DNA of 64,000 nt from Rhizoclosmatium globosum (GCA_002104985.1 MCGO01000021.1:62001-126000), one strand, 5' to 3'. Shown: positions 26,239-37,685, counted from the stretch's first letter. The notes: generated by a model not told the origin, from the letters alone. A program made the numbers and translations.

Positions 26239-26980
26239 ATGATGAACCAACTGCGACCAGCCATCCAGCGCACCTTCCTCCGCCGTCAACTGAGCACCGG
26301 CATCGAAGAAGGTCCACGAAAGGCGCTCTTGAATGTCCTCGAAGCACCCGCTGGATCCACTCTGATTGGCTCAGTTGGCGGATCGACGGCAACGATTGGC
26401 GGTGTAGTTCATCGCGGACCAGTTTTTATTGTTGATGGACGAGTGTTTTTGTGGGACGTGCCTCAATATGGAATTGGATTGGATACGAATGTTGGTGGTG
26501 GTGGTGGTGTTGGTGGTAGTGCATCGAAGGGTGCTGCTCCTACTAGTAGTGACCTTGTGGACAACGGCGTCTTTGAAGGATGGTCGTCGAATGTGCTTGG
26601 TCTGCTTGATGTTGTGCGGCCTACGCCAGGTACCGTGTGCTTCTTTATCGTAACACGTCTCTCTCTTTTAACTTAGTATCCAATAGAAATCCTCGTAGTT
26701 GGAACTGGCGCTCAAATGCAAAGAATGCCTCAACACCTGCGGTCGTACTTGAACGGTCTTGGAATGCAAGTGGAAATCATGTCAACTGTATGTGGTTGTT
26801 CATTCCCTTTTTAAAAACATTCATGGCATTTAATAGAGACACGCGGCGTCTACTTACAACCTACTCGTTCAAGAAGGTCGAAGAGTCGCGGCTGCTCTCC
26901 TTCCTGTTATTCCTACTTCTGCACGAACTGGCTTGCCTCTCGTCACTGTCCAATCGGGAAAGAAACCAAACGAGCTTTAG
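26239..26980 (+). CDS. NDUFAF3: NDUFAF3-like complex I assembly factor (DUF498 family)
   Basis: Three exons, 26239-26629, 26687-26787 and 26837-26980, give an intact 211-residue protein with perfect phases. The first 30 residues are Arg/Gln-rich with no acids near the start (MMNQLRPAIQRTFLRRQLST), a likely mitochondrial presequence. The core has SVGGSTATIGG, EGWSSNVLGLLDVV, and EILVVGTGAQMQRMPQHLR, the hallmark of the AAMDC/NDUFAF3 fold; RHAASTYNLLVQEGRRVAAALLP closes the domain. A Gly-rich insert (near 26500) is unusual. Family members help assemble the early membrane arm of mitochondrial complex I. Confidence 0.88.
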
Positions 26981-27030
26981 TACTCAGATTCATGTGGAAT
27001 AAAGTTGTATTGGGTTAAAAATACTTTGTG

Positions 27031-28140
27031 ATGAAGTTGAGGAAGTCCCGGGTACTCGGTCTTGTTGTAATCACAAGCATCCTCTTGTTCCTCTGCCTTC
27101 GAATGGTATATTCATCTGATCGACGGCCTAAGGAGAAGGAGAAGACGATACTTGCAACAGAACAACTGACTGTGAACAGCAACGTCAAGACCAAAGATGC
27201 TGTCACAATAGCACCGCCAGCTCCACCCTCAGTACCGGCAGCTGATCCTTGCCTACCCTGCGATTTCGCAAGCTTTAGCTTCAAGGGCATACTAGACTTG
27301 ACAACGCTGGACGTGGGATCTTGTCTCTTCACTCAATACTCAATCCAAGACCAAATCGCACGCATCCACAACTCAACAATCCTCAAAAAACAAGTCTGGA
27401 TCTCATTCTACGGCGACTCTGTCCTCCGAAACCCGCTCTACTTTTGGAACTACGGGCGATTCAATGGAACACTTGCGCATCCACAGCTTGAAACCGTGTT
27501 CATGTGTTGCACGGATATCCGCAATTACGAGACTTGTAGGACGTCGCTTCATGGGGCTGAGGCAGGAGATCCTGCTGGTATTGCGAGAATCAAGTTTGGG
27601 GAGGAAGGAAACACGTTCTGTGCATCGTGGAAGCTTATTAAAAATCCGGAGACGGGTGCACGAGAGATGGAAAGCTTGTTGGAATCGACGAGTGCAGCTT
27701 CTGGAGCTGCGATACTTCCTGATTTGTTGTCATTCAATCCTGGACTCTGGTACTTTCTGGAAGAAGGGCATTCGCCGCAAAAGTATTACAAGGCGATGGT
27801 CAAAGCAAGTAAATTGATGGATGTAATATCTCGGAAGGGGACAATCGTCGTTGTTAACGGCGTTACCGCTGTTGAGGAGGCAAAACTGAATAAGCCGATG
27901 ACGAATCTGGAAATTATGCGACTTGTATCGATTGTTGATCAAGTGTTGGCACCATATCCATTGATCAAAAGGATACATTGGTTTTCGTCCACCTTGTTTG
28001 CAAAGTTCCAGGCGACGGCGGATGGAGTGCATTGGGGTTATTTCTACCACGATCAACTGTATGTGAGCATTCAGGCCCATTTGAATTTCCTATTTCGGGA
28101 TGATATGGGAACTAGTTTTTGTGAGAGGGTTGATTCATGA
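27031..28140 (+). CDS. Type II membrane protein with SGNH/PC-esterase-like fold
   Basis: A single exon of 369 residues from ATG 27031. An N-terminal signal anchor (VLGLVVITSILLFLCLRMVY) is followed by a short Lys/Glu and Pro-rich stem. The motif VWISFYGDSVLRN (near 27400) has the GDS nucleophile block of SGNH esterases, and DGVHWGYFYHDQ (near 28020) could supply the Asp-x-x-His pair. This pattern resembles the PC-esterase group (Cas1p, PMR5/TBL, NXPE) that acetylates or deacetylates glycans in the Golgi. Cys pairs (CLPCDF; MCCTDI) suggest a lumenal domain. Family assignment is from motifs only. It starts 50 nt after the NDUFAF3-like gene and ends 50 nt before the next. Confidence 0.55.
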   Translation: MKLRKSRVLGLVVITSILLFLCLRMVYSSDRRPKEKEKTILATEQLTVNSNVKTKDAVTIAPPAPPSVPAADPCLPCDFASFSFKGILDLTTLDVGSCLFTQYSIQDQIARIHNSTILKKQVWISFYGDSVLRNPLYFWNYGRFNGTLAHPQLETVFMCCTDIRNYETCRTSLHGAEAGDPAGIARIKFGEEGNTFCASWKLIKNPETGAREMESLLESTSAASGAAILPDLLSFNPGLWYFLEEGHSPQKYYKAMVKASKLMDVISRKGTIVVVNGVTAVEEAKLNKPMTNLEIMRLVSIVDQVLAPYPLIKRIHWFSSTLFAKFQATADGVHWGYFYHDQLYVSIQAHLNFLFRDDMGTSFCERVDS

Positions 28141-28190
28141 ATGAGATTTGATTCCAAACAAACAAACCAACAAAACCAACCACCAATCGA

Positions 28191-31100
28191 ATGTCGCACG
28201 CCACCACCGCCGACACGAACACCGACACGAACACCGACACGAACTGGGGCTTCTCAGCGACGGGCGAACGACTGAGCATCGATGCAGGGCGTCCTCCAGC
28301 CCAGTCTTCGCCACCTTCAACATCGCCTTGGGCCGCGTCTTTCGCCACGAACTCGAAACCAGTTGAACCATTTGAACCAGTTGAAAACGAGTGGATCGCT
28401 GACTTTGCCACGGCGTTCGGTTCTCCATCAGCCACCTGGAACAAGTCGCAAAGCAGCCATCCTCCGAGTAATCAGCTCACTCAAATACAGCTCCAGCAAG
28501 AATCAAATAGTAATCTGGATGGTGATTCCACAGATACCCAATCACGGTCTTCCTTCGCAGCTGAATATCCTACTCCTGAGACGAATGCTCAACCCCGAAA
28601 ACCTGTCATCACTAAATCTCACCAACTCAACCACATACAAAGCATATTCAATGATTCACAAAAGATTGCCTATGTTGGCCTCTGCTACCTCGAAATTCAC
28701 TCTCGGAAACAAACACGGCTTGCGTCAGCTAGTAAAACAGCTTCCCAAAGCTATAACGATTGGGCTGAACGGTAAGTACCTCTAAGTATGCTTTCAAATG
28801 CTCGCATGAGTCTAGCGAAAGTAGTTTCGAACCTTCGGATCGCATGTAACTGATTGGTCCATATGATCCCCTTCAAAACAGATTCATGTCCATGTTATAC
28901 GCATTCCTCGACGTAAAAGAAGCTGAACAAACAATGATTACAAATCTCGCACTTCACGGCCTCGTTCCACATGACCTATCAAAGTCTTTAATCGATGATG
29001 CAGAGAAAGCCTTGGAACGACTTCAAAAACTACAGCAGGAGCAAGCATGGATTGAAGAACAGGAAGCTAAATGGATGGCGGAATCAGGGTCCTCTCAGCT
29101 ACCTCGTCCTCCTCAAACTCAATCCACATCAACAACGGCCGATATCACAGATATTCGCGTCACGATCCTATCACACCTCTTTATTCTCTGCATCTGCGAT
29201 GGCTTCTATGACGCTCGTTCCCGCTCACTACTCCGAGCCGTCGCGCATCACTTGAATATCGAATGGTGGGACCTTGCGAAACTGGAGGACACTATCTCAG
29301 AACAACTGCGGATACAAGATTCAGAGTCACATAAAAACGAGCAAGTGAAACTCGAGCAGAGTATCATTAAAGAGCGTAACGAAAAGGATAGTCAGGGGCG
29401 ATGGCTCTACATGGGTCTTGCAACTCTCGGTATTACAATACCCCTTTCACGAAACGACGCAAGCTAAACCTCTCTCTTTTTTCGAATTTCAGCGGGTGGA
29501 GCCGTAATTGGCGTGACAGCAGGTCTAGCAGCCCCCCTTATCGCCTCAGGAATCATCTCCGCAATGTCAACCTTCCAAATCGCTGGCGGCGTCGGCGCCG
29601 GCGCTGCAGCTTTCATGTCCGGAACAACCGGAATCGCCATCATCGCATCCAGTGGCTCCGCAATCGGGGGCGGCTTGACAGGTTATAAAATGCATAAACG
29701 GACACAGGGGATTTCGGAGTTTGAGTTTGTGAGGCTTGAAGAAGCGCTTGTGAGTATCCTTGCGAATAAGGAGAAGAGGAAGAAGGCGCGTGGAAGTGTG
29801 AAGAAAGAAAAGGAGAAGGAGAAGGAGAAGAAGGAACGAGTTGAGGTTATGTGGAGTAGTGATGGTGTTGAAGGAACATCTGGAAATGATGACAGGTTAG
29901 TTGTTTTGGGAGATGACGTTGGGCAGAAGGGACAAGCGGTTGTAGGAAAACGCGTGGACATGTTACAAGCTGTTGAACACCGACGTGGATCAAGTAGTGT
30001 TTCCAGCGTTAGTTCTCCTATGGACCGAACAAGTCGCGAAAGTCGTGACATTGGACGAGAGCTGAATGCTCCAATCTTAATGGCTACCGCAACTCCTGTA
30101 ACTGAAGAAGGAGCGTCTTTGAAAACTTCAACAGGAGACGGGAGTGCACCTTCACCCAAACCAAATGTGTTGATCACGATTGCGGGTTGGGTTGGATCTC
30201 TCGAATCTCGTGATGATTTCACGCTCCCATTCTCTACCTTGACTCCTGGCGTTCATGGCGAACAGTATGCTTTAGTATGGGAAACGCAGGCGCTGATTGA
30301 ATTAGGGTGTGCTGTTCGGTTGCTTGTTTCAGAGGTTACTGGGTTCCTGGTCCAACAAGGGATTCAATACTTTTTGCTCCCTGTGCTTATGGCTGGATTG
30401 ATGGGTCCTCTGTGGGCGCTGAAGTTGACTTATATGGTGGACAACCCGTGGGGTAATGGGTTGACAAAGGCAAAGAAGGCTGGACGTGTAAGTTTGCGTT
30501 TCTATTATTACTCTGAACTGATGAAATATTTGCAGATTCTTGCTGATACTCTGATTAACCGAGTCCAAGGAAACAGACCTGTAACACTCGTCGGATTCTC
30601 TCTCGGAGCTCGTGTCATCTATTATTGTCTTCTTGAACTTGCATCTCGTGGTGAAGCGGCTTTCTCTATTGTAGAAGAAGCTTACTTATTTGGAACCCCT
30701 GTTATGGCCACAAACAAAGAATGGCGAGCCATTTCTTCAGTCGTATCAGGTCGCCTCGTAAACGGATACCTCACCAACGACTATATCCTATCAATCCTCT
30801 ATCGAGCATCATCCGCCTTTTTAGCCGATGTAGCTGGCCTATTCCCTGTCCAAAACGTGGAAGGGATCGAAAACTATTGTCTGGATACTGTTTTGAAAGG
30901 TGGTGGGCACTTGGAATACAGAAGCGCAATGCCGCGTATTTTAAAGCATGTTGGATTCAGTGTTGATGACGAGTTCTTTGACGATGGTGAGAAAGAAGCG
31001 GAGCAAGAACGGTTGGACATGGAAGCTGAGAAGGAGCGAGTCAAGAATGATAATGAACGGGCTAAAGAAGAAGCTGCTAAGAAAAAACAAGCTGAATATG

Positions 31101-31372
31101 AGGAGAGACTGAAGAAGAAGCGGGAGGAGGAGGAAGCTAGGAAAGCTGAAGCTGCTGCTGCTCCAAAGAGATCCTGGTTTGGCGGATGGGGCTCTTCTTC
31201 GTCCTCAACTGGAAGCCTGGATAATGTCGCGAAAGTGGCGAAAGGTGATGAGGCTGTATTTGAGGTGAAGGAAATCAAATCTACCTTGCCACCACTGGTG
31301 TTGACATTGGATGGTTCAGCAACTTTTCCGCAAGAATCATCGCCTTACAACGATGATGGATCATTGATTTGA
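28191..31372 (+). CDS. TMCO4/DUF726 family membrane-associated alpha/beta hydrolase
   Basis: Exons 28191-28771, 28882-29429, 29493-30487 and 30536-31372 join in phase. The N-terminal third is low-complexity (Thr/Asp/Asn repeats, Ser/Pro). The middle contains a DUF726-type helical domain and a long Gly/Ala-rich hydrophobic block (GGAVIGVTAGLAAPLIASGI and on) likely to enter membranes. A Lys/Glu insert follows, then the alpha/beta hydrolase core: NVLITIAGWVGS, the nucleophile elbow GFSLGAR near 30597, and LFGTPV. The C terminus is coiled coil with Glu/Lys/Arg repeats. Yeast Mil1 and human TMCO4 are relatives with proposed lipase roles. The last intron (30488-30535, 48 nt) keeps frame and has no stop, so retention would add 16 residues. 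Confidence 0.88.
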
Positions 31373-31432
31373 GAGTAAATACGTGTGTAATATAGAGCAA
31401 AATTTAAGGGTAAGATTCCTTGTAGAAATTGA

Positions 31433-32521
31433 ATGCACATGATCACTCCAGTTGTCCCATCCGTCGTCTCCCAGGCTTCAAATGACCGCAAGGATTTGTT
31501 AACAAGTACATCGAGCACCAATCTAGCAGCTCAGAGTACGAATGAGCTGGTTATCCAGGCCCTGGAAGCAGCCAGAGATGCTTTCAAAGACGGCCACAGC
31601 CTCGGAATTGAAAAGGAAGCGCTCATGGAACTCATCATGAAGTGCTCCAACTATTATACCCAAGACATTCAAGCATTCGAAAGATCGCTCACAGAGAAGC
31701 TTAACCGTAAACGCCAGGCACTATTGGATGCCCTTGAACACAACATTCGCATCTCAAACGGTTCCTCCGCTGCCACAATTGCCTCTATTCCACTTTATTT
31801 CGTGCCAGGCCCGGGTGTGGCTGTTGCTGGTACAATCGGCGGAGTCTCAGCAGCAGTTGGATTCCTCTTCTCAAACGACAAGGACCTGAAAAATAAGGTG
31901 ACCGAGTTTGGGGACCCATCGTTCCTTTTCGGGGATGTTGAAAAAGAACGCGAACCTGTCGAAGAGTTTATGCGGTTTTTGGTTCAGTTTGGCGAGACGG
32001 ATGTGGATGCTGCAAATGGATTCTTGATGTTATTATTAATGGCCCGTGCTTCAAAGGAGTCAGCGTTCTCTCGGTCTACTCTGATTCGGGAAACACTAAG
32101 TGGACAACATGAGGACAGCGATTGTGGCTTGTTGACGATTCTCCTTAACAAGCGGGCAAAGGAGAGTACACTAGCATCAAGGAAAGCGGACTTGAGATCT
32201 GGTCGCAACATTATAACAAACAATACTTTCAAGGTTGCTACACAGCTACTAGCTGCAAGAAAAAATGTGGCGTATTTGGCAACGAGTTTGGAGGTTGTCG
32301 GTGTGAATTCCGCCTTCTTGGGTGTTCTTACCCCACTGGCGAAACCTGCTAGGACTTTTGGGAAGGTTTTGTGCGTTGTGGCGCTTCCTTTGGAGGTCTT
32401 CAATCTGTCATGTAATATTAATAAGAGAGCAAAGTGTATTGCTTTCATTGAAGAGAGGACACGGGACTATCAAGCGAGAATTGATGAATTGGTGCAGGAG
32501 TTGGTAAGGTTTCAAACGTAA
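31433..32521 (+). CDS. Unknown protein with two Gly/Ala-rich membrane-inserting segments
   Basis: A single intact exon of 362 residues. I do not recognise the family. A helical N-terminal half (VIQALEAARDAFKDGHSLGI, then NRKRQALLDALEHNIRI) leads into a Gly/Ala-rich hydrophobic hairpin-like stretch (near residues 122-150, VPGPGVAVAGTIGG). A second hydrophobic region lies near residues 285-325 (EVVGVNSAFLGVLTP; FGKVLCVVALPLEVFNL). A coiled-coil-like tail ends the protein. The arrangement recalls apolipoprotein-L-like or other conditional membrane-insertion proteins, but this is only a resemblance. The gene begins 60 nt after the DUF726 hydrolase on the same strand. Confidence 0.75.
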   Translation: MHMITPVVPSVVSQASNDRKDLLTSTSSTNLAAQSTNELVIQALEAARDAFKDGHSLGIEKEALMELIMKCSNYYTQDIQAFERSLTEKLNRKRQALLDALEHNIRISNGSSAATIASIPLYFVPGPGVAVAGTIGGVSAAVGFLFSNDKDLKNKVTEFGDPSFLFGDVEKEREPVEEFMRFLVQFGETDVDAANGFLMLLLMARASKESAFSRSTLIRETLSGQHEDSDCGLLTILLNKRAKESTLASRKADLRSGRNIITNNTFKVATQLLAARKNVAYLATSLEVVGVNSAFLGVLTPLAKPARTFGKVLCVVALPLEVFNLSCNINKRAKCIAFIEERTRDYQARIDELVQELVRFQT

Positions 32522-32650
32522 AATTTAAATATTGTTTATAGTTAATTGGGGTTTCATGTTTGTGTGAATTAATAAATGTTACTTCCAAAACTAGCCGTTG
32601 TTGTTATACTTGACTTCTATCTATTATTTCTTTTCTCGTTTGTCTCCATA
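32522..32650. other. Short convergent intergenic region
   Basis: AT-rich 3' flanks of two converging genes, with a possible polyadenylation signal AATAAA at 32571-32576 on the + strand. No gene. Confidence 0.4.
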
Positions 32651-35120
32651 TTATTCATATAAGCGAAGAAATAAGGACTTTAACAATCGCGCTTCATACG
32701 CGACGGAGTTCCTTGCCGGGTCAAGAGTTTCACCTCCTCCATACCCTGTGCTATTACCAGCTGCACTGTTTTGAGCCCCAGGTCCTCCCAATGGATCAAT
32801 CACAATGGGTATCTTACGTCCATGCAACTCACAGGCATCAAAGAACGCGAGAATTTCAGCAAACACACTGTCTTTCAAGATGATCATATGTTTCGCCAGT
32901 GTTTCAAATAAGGAGGCAAAGCATCGTTTTGCGTAGTACCATGTATCCGTTCCAAGCTATGAAGATTAAGTTCTCAAAGTTTATGGACAGGACGTTTTGT
33001 ACCTTTTTGTTGAACGGCTCTAAACTCTTGATGATTCGAGAGATCCCAAACTCGTAATTTCCTTTCGCGCAGTACAAGGTTCCGATAACCAAGTTTACAA
33101 TACAAAGGTGATAAGTTCGCTTTGCGGGGTCTTCATATGCAACGCGTTCTTCCTCCTTTTCAATCTTTCTCATGAGTTCTTCGGCTTCTTCGTTTTGTGA
33201 AGTCATAATGTATGCAACACACAGGTTTGCAAGTACGATTGCTGTTATATCCAAAATCTACGAACTGTAAGCTTCGCGTGAGGAAGATGACAGAAACTCA
33301 CATTTTCGTAGTGCTTTTTGACAATCGGCTCGTAAAACGAAACAGCTTCCTTGTACTTGCTCTCCTGCATAAACAAAACATGTGCGACATTCAACTTCCA
33401 AACGTCGTGTTCGTTGCAGAACTCGACACTCTTTCTAAACACCTTTTCTACGCTCGCGTAATTTTCCATGTCCCAGTAAATCTTGGCTTGTGCCATGAGG
33501 ACGGGTATGTACCGCTCCACAGCGTCGTCGTAGTCGTTGACGACACGTTTCACTGTCTCTTCATCCATATTTTGACGAGCTTCTTGGACTTGCTTTGTAA
33601 GCTTTCTGAGAATGTCAACGTGCTTTGTTGCGAGGTCGTCAAACTTTCTGTATGCCTCTTCTGGGCTGGATTGGCGTAGCAGACTCGCTTCTAGGAATTC
33701 AAATAGGTACTATAAAAAGTAAATTGTGCGTTAGTAGTTTGAAATGTTCAATTTACGTTCTTACAGGAGTCAATGTGCTAACACTTCCCATAGCCACACT
33801 TTCAGCCATCAAATCTCCAGCCATATCCAAGTAACCATATTTACAGTATAGCAAAAGTAAGTTTCCAAATACTTCGGGAGGCGTTGGCGGCTGTTGAAGG
33901 AGAAAGTTGAGTTTCTCAAATCCTGTCGACGGGTCATCGTCCATATGCGTGAGGGCTTGGTTGTGCAAAGTAACAGGATCTAGTTCTTGCTCAAGACGTG
34001 GTGGCATATCTGTGAGCGCTTCTCTGGCCGACTCAACTGATAGATGTCGATGTGAACAAAGTGAGTTCGGAGTTGAAATACTTACAGTTCTTTAGGCGAT
34101 ATTCAATAGCCGCTTTGAGATTGAAAGCTTCAATTAGGTACGTTTCGTGAAGGATTTGAGAGTTTCCCACACTTCGAACCTCTATTCCTTCAGTCGCCAT
34201 ACCAACGCTGAGTTCTTGACAATATTCACATTAAATTTATTCAAAAAAAGTATAGGCAGAACGTACCAGGGTGATCACGGATTCCTCTTTCAATAATATC
34301 TGCAATGTTTTTCAAGGCCGGAACGTACTGTTTCAGCTGATAGTGACAGAGTGCCAAATTATAACAGAGCTCTGCTTGATATCCCGTGATTCTCAGCGTT
34401 TCAGCATATTTCATACATGCATCTTCATATTTTCCTTCCTAAATGTCGTGGTTAGGTTCAGCCCAACCAAAGCTGCACTTTGTCTTACTTTATACAACAA
34501 ACATGCTTGATTTATCATAGTGTCAGTGTCATCAGGAGCACCTTGATCAATCAGAAGCTTGCAGCCTTGCAAGTCGTCCATTTCGTATTTGATCGCGGAT
34601 TGAAGTTTGATGACCTATTTATCAAATTTCTATCTTTAAATTCTTTCGAATTTGGAGGCGAGAGTTCAGTCACCTTGTGAGCAAATTCAGGATTCTCTAA
34701 TGTTTGACACGCCTTCTGGGCAGGCTGGTATTGTCCAGATTTATATAGAGCCTGCGCGTAATAGAGTCTGTATTCGTCGATCTCTGGATAAGCCCGTAGA
34801 AGTTGTTCGTAGCTTTTGGTTGGTTCGTTCAATATTTATCCATGAAGCAGCCAACTTTCAAACAGAGCTACCCACCAATTAGCAGCACCCGCAAAGTCTT
34901 GTACCTGGAAAAAGCAATAACCAAGAAGGCTTAATGCCGCGCGACTCTTTGGAAAAGATTGAAGCTCGTTTGTCAAGAGTTTGATGACATCTTGGAATCG
35001 GCCATCTCGAATCATGCCATATATAGTGGCCGTGTATTTACCCTCGGGAAGCTGGTACAAATTCGTTGGATGTGCAGCGGCAGATTGGGCCGCCGTCCGT
35101 GGTTTGACACCTGTGTTCAT
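32651..35120 (-). CDS. IFT70: Intraflagellar transport protein IFT70 (TTC30/DYF-1)
   Basis: About nine exons read from ATG 35120 to the stop at 32651 with no frame break. The start (NLYQLPEGKYTATIYGMIRD) and the first repeats (YEQLLRAYPEIDEYRLYYAQ, ALYKSGQYQPAQKAC) are diagnostic of TTC30/IFT70. TPR motifs run through most of the protein, with GKYEDACMKYAETL, CYNLALCHYQLKQY, FGNLLLLYCKYGYLDMAGDL and AKIYWDMENYASVEKVFRKS, then a C-terminal segment IVIDPLGGPG. IFT70 is a core subunit of IFT-B, which carries tubulin and other cargo to the flagellar tip and is needed for tubulin polyglutamylation. Its presence shows that this fungus makes flagellated cells. Confidence 0.95.
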
Positions 35121-35175
35121 GTGTTCAATGAAATTGTCAGATGAAAAAAGGGATAGGAATTAAGAAATGATTCAT

Positions 35176-36804
35176 TTATTGCCACCAGCTTTTCTTTACT
35201 GGAGCCTTCTCCCCTTTCGCAGACTTTTCTTTTAGTTCGGCTTCCAAGCTGTCAAGAAACTCTTTTCCGATATCGGCCCATTCCCCACCAAGATCCACCA
35301 CACGTGTTGCATACTCGCGTGATTTCTGAGTATTTGCATCAATTTTCCATGACCGCGGTTCGCCGCTTTTTGAAAGGTATCCCTCTCGATAGAGTTTTGC
35401 AAGATTCATTAAAGACAGTGGGAGATTCTGCATAGCCGCCATTTCGAAATACTCCAACGCAAGCGGAATAGATTTAGAAATCGTGGCGGTTCCTTCAAGG
35501 TAAGCCGATGCAACGTTATGTTGAGCGATTGCAAGTCCTACAAAATGCAGAAAGTTAGAAACGCAATCGCGTTGCACACGACAAAAAATACCTCTATTTG
35601 CAGCCTTAATCCACCACTCCAAAGCCTTATTTAAATCCACGGTCTCAACACCCTCACCCTTCTCCCAACAAGTTCCACAAAGGAACATGGCTTCCGTTAC
35701 ATCCTTTTCAGCCGCACGTTCCAAGAGCTCATACGCTTTTTTCGCATCTTTTTGAACCAAGATTCCGTTCAAATACAAATGCCCCATTTGGATCAAGGCC
35801 TGTGGGTATGACAGCTCGGTTGCACAGACATAGAGGTGTCGAAGACCCTGCGCAATCATCTTTTCGTCGATTTTCGAGTTGGTTGGCGTGGATTGCTGTT
35901 GTTGCTCTTCCTCAGTTGGAGCCGCCGATGCAGTCTCAGCAGATTCAATAGGACTTTTGGCAACATCCACTGCAGGATTCGTTCCCTGCTTGATCAACCG
36001 CAGTGCAAGCACATACATAGAGAGAGCATGGCGTCTCTTGACTAAAGACTGCAAGATTTCAAGAGCCTGAGGAAGATCGCGAGGTTGAAAGGGAGGAAAT
36101 CCACGGGACAGTGCATGTGCGTATTTGAATTCGGCGTTCATATCTCCAGCGTCTTTTGCGAGTTGCAGCATGAGGAAGCCAAGGGGTTTGCCGTTGTCGG
36201 TGTGTTCGAAGGTGATTGTTGCAATGTAGGTGAGGTCTTTGAGGGTACACACTGATTGTATACGGTTATTACTGTTGTCGATAGAGAGTCAAAAGAGAGT
36301 ATACGTTTTAGAATGCGTTCGGTCAAGTCCTTTTGTGATTGAGAATCGTCGAGGGTGGACCATGCTGATTGAACAGAGGCGACCACAGCATAGACAACAT
36401 CTGACTTCACAGTAATCCGGCCTTCTGTGTGAAGGAGATCCAGCACTTGAGCAGGCGGCAGTAGGTCTGCAGAAGAGAGTGAGGTTTAGCTGAATGTCAG
36501 CAAGAGGGACAGGCAACGCACCAGCAGGAGAAGCATTGACTGCAGTGACTACTGAGTTGAAGGAGTGAACTGGCTTTACTGGCACAGGGTCAGTCTCAGT
36601 CTCAGTCTCAGTCGCAGGAGCAGCAAAGGCAGGGATCTTCTCATGAACCCGTTGAAAGATGTCCTTCCCCGACTGTGTGGAGTACGTTGCGTGTATCCTT
36701 GAAGGAGCAATGATCGAAGAGGAGAGTGGAAGCCGCCTCAGTCTCACAGGCAATCCAAGTACTCTTGGAAGGGGTTTCGCAGAAGTGACAAGGAACCTCT
36801 TCAT
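35176..36804 (-). CDS. Sel1-repeat protein, probably mitochondrial
   Basis: The start is the ATG at 36804; the first residues (MKRFLVTSAKPLPRVLGLPV, Arg-rich, no acids) look like a mitochondrial presequence. Exons then run through a helical segment and Sel1-like repeats: ALIQMGHLYLNGILVQKDAKKAYELLERAAE, AMFLCGTCWEKGEGVETVDLNKALEWWIKAA, and AQHNVASAYLEGT...ALEYFEMAA, SLMNLAKLYREG. Sel1 repeats act as scaffolds for protein complexes. The intron at 35538-35591 is 54 nt, in frame and stop-free, so both spliced and retained forms are open. The gene shares a 157-nt divergent promoter with dUTPase. A precise orthologue cannot be named. Confidence 0.82.
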
Positions 36805-36961
36805 TTCTTTGTTTTGTTCTTTCTTTCTTCGTTTTTCTGTTTTCACACAAAGTTGAGGTCCCTTGTTTTCGGACACGATGGACAACAAAAGGCAAGGGCT
36901 ACTCTGCGCACCGCTCAAACAAACTGACAAAAAACTCAACTCAAACACAACACAACTCAGT
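36805..36961. promoter_or_regulatory. Divergent promoter of Sel1 protein gene and dUTPase
   Basis: The start codons of the two divergent genes are 157 nt apart, so this stretch must hold both promoters and 5' leaders. An in-frame ATG at 36863 upstream of the dUTPase start could extend that protein, but the extension lacks homology. Confidence 0.6.
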
Positions 36962-37685
36962 ATGCTCGCCACTGCCACTCCTTCTTCTTCTTCTGTTGTT
37001 GCTCCAGTGCTCCAGGTCAAGCTGCTTTCGGACAAGGGCCGCCTTCCTGCGAGAGGCTCCGTTGGTGCTGCTGGCTACGATCTGTTCAGGTTGGTTGCTC
37101 TGTTTGCTCTGCATCGAGGCTGCCGGTCACTCGCTCATCTTGTCTCATGAAAAACAGTGCTAAGGATATGGTCATTCCTGCTGGAAACCGTGCTATCGTG
37201 CCAACAGATATCTCAATTGCCGTCCCTCTCGGTACTTACGGTCGTGTTGCCCCAAGGTATTTAATCTGAAATACCTTCTGGTTAAAGACTCTGATCATTA
37301 CCCTCACAAAACAGATCTGGCTTGGCCGTCAAGCACTTTTTGGATGTTGGTGCTGGAGTCATTGACTCAGACTACCGAGGTGCTGTTGGAGTCGTCATGT
37401 TTAACTTTGGAACCGCCGATTTCGAAGGTGAGTGCTGTTCAGCACTTGTTTGATTTGAGGTTTTTATAGATCGGGATTATTAATCCACCAACCTTACTCA
37501 CAGTCAAGGAAGGAGACAGAATCGCTCAGCTCATTCTCGAGAAGATTGCTGTTGCTGAGATTGCCCATGTCCAAGAGCTCGACGACACTGTTCGAGGAGA
37601 GGGTGGATTTGGTTCCACTGGTATCCGCAAGAACGATGCCATGGTTGATGACTCTGTCAAGAAGATGAAGACTGTTGTTGCTTAA
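36962..37685 (+). CDS. DUT1: dUTP diphosphatase (dUTPase)
   Basis: Four exons, 36962-37089, 37158-37256, 37315-37427 and 37504-37685, give an intact protein. All five trimeric dUTPase motifs are present: [10 protein letters not shown] (1), [10 protein letters not shown] (2), [13 protein letters not shown] (3), GDRIAQLIL (4), and [10 protein letters not shown] (5), the last supplying the P-loop-like arm that closes the active site. The enzyme converts dUTP to dUMP and pyrophosphate, keeping uracil out of DNA and feeding thymidylate synthesis. The length is normal for the family. The ATG at 36962 is preferred; an upstream in-frame ATG at 36863 would add 33 residues of unlikely sequence. Confidence 0.97.
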
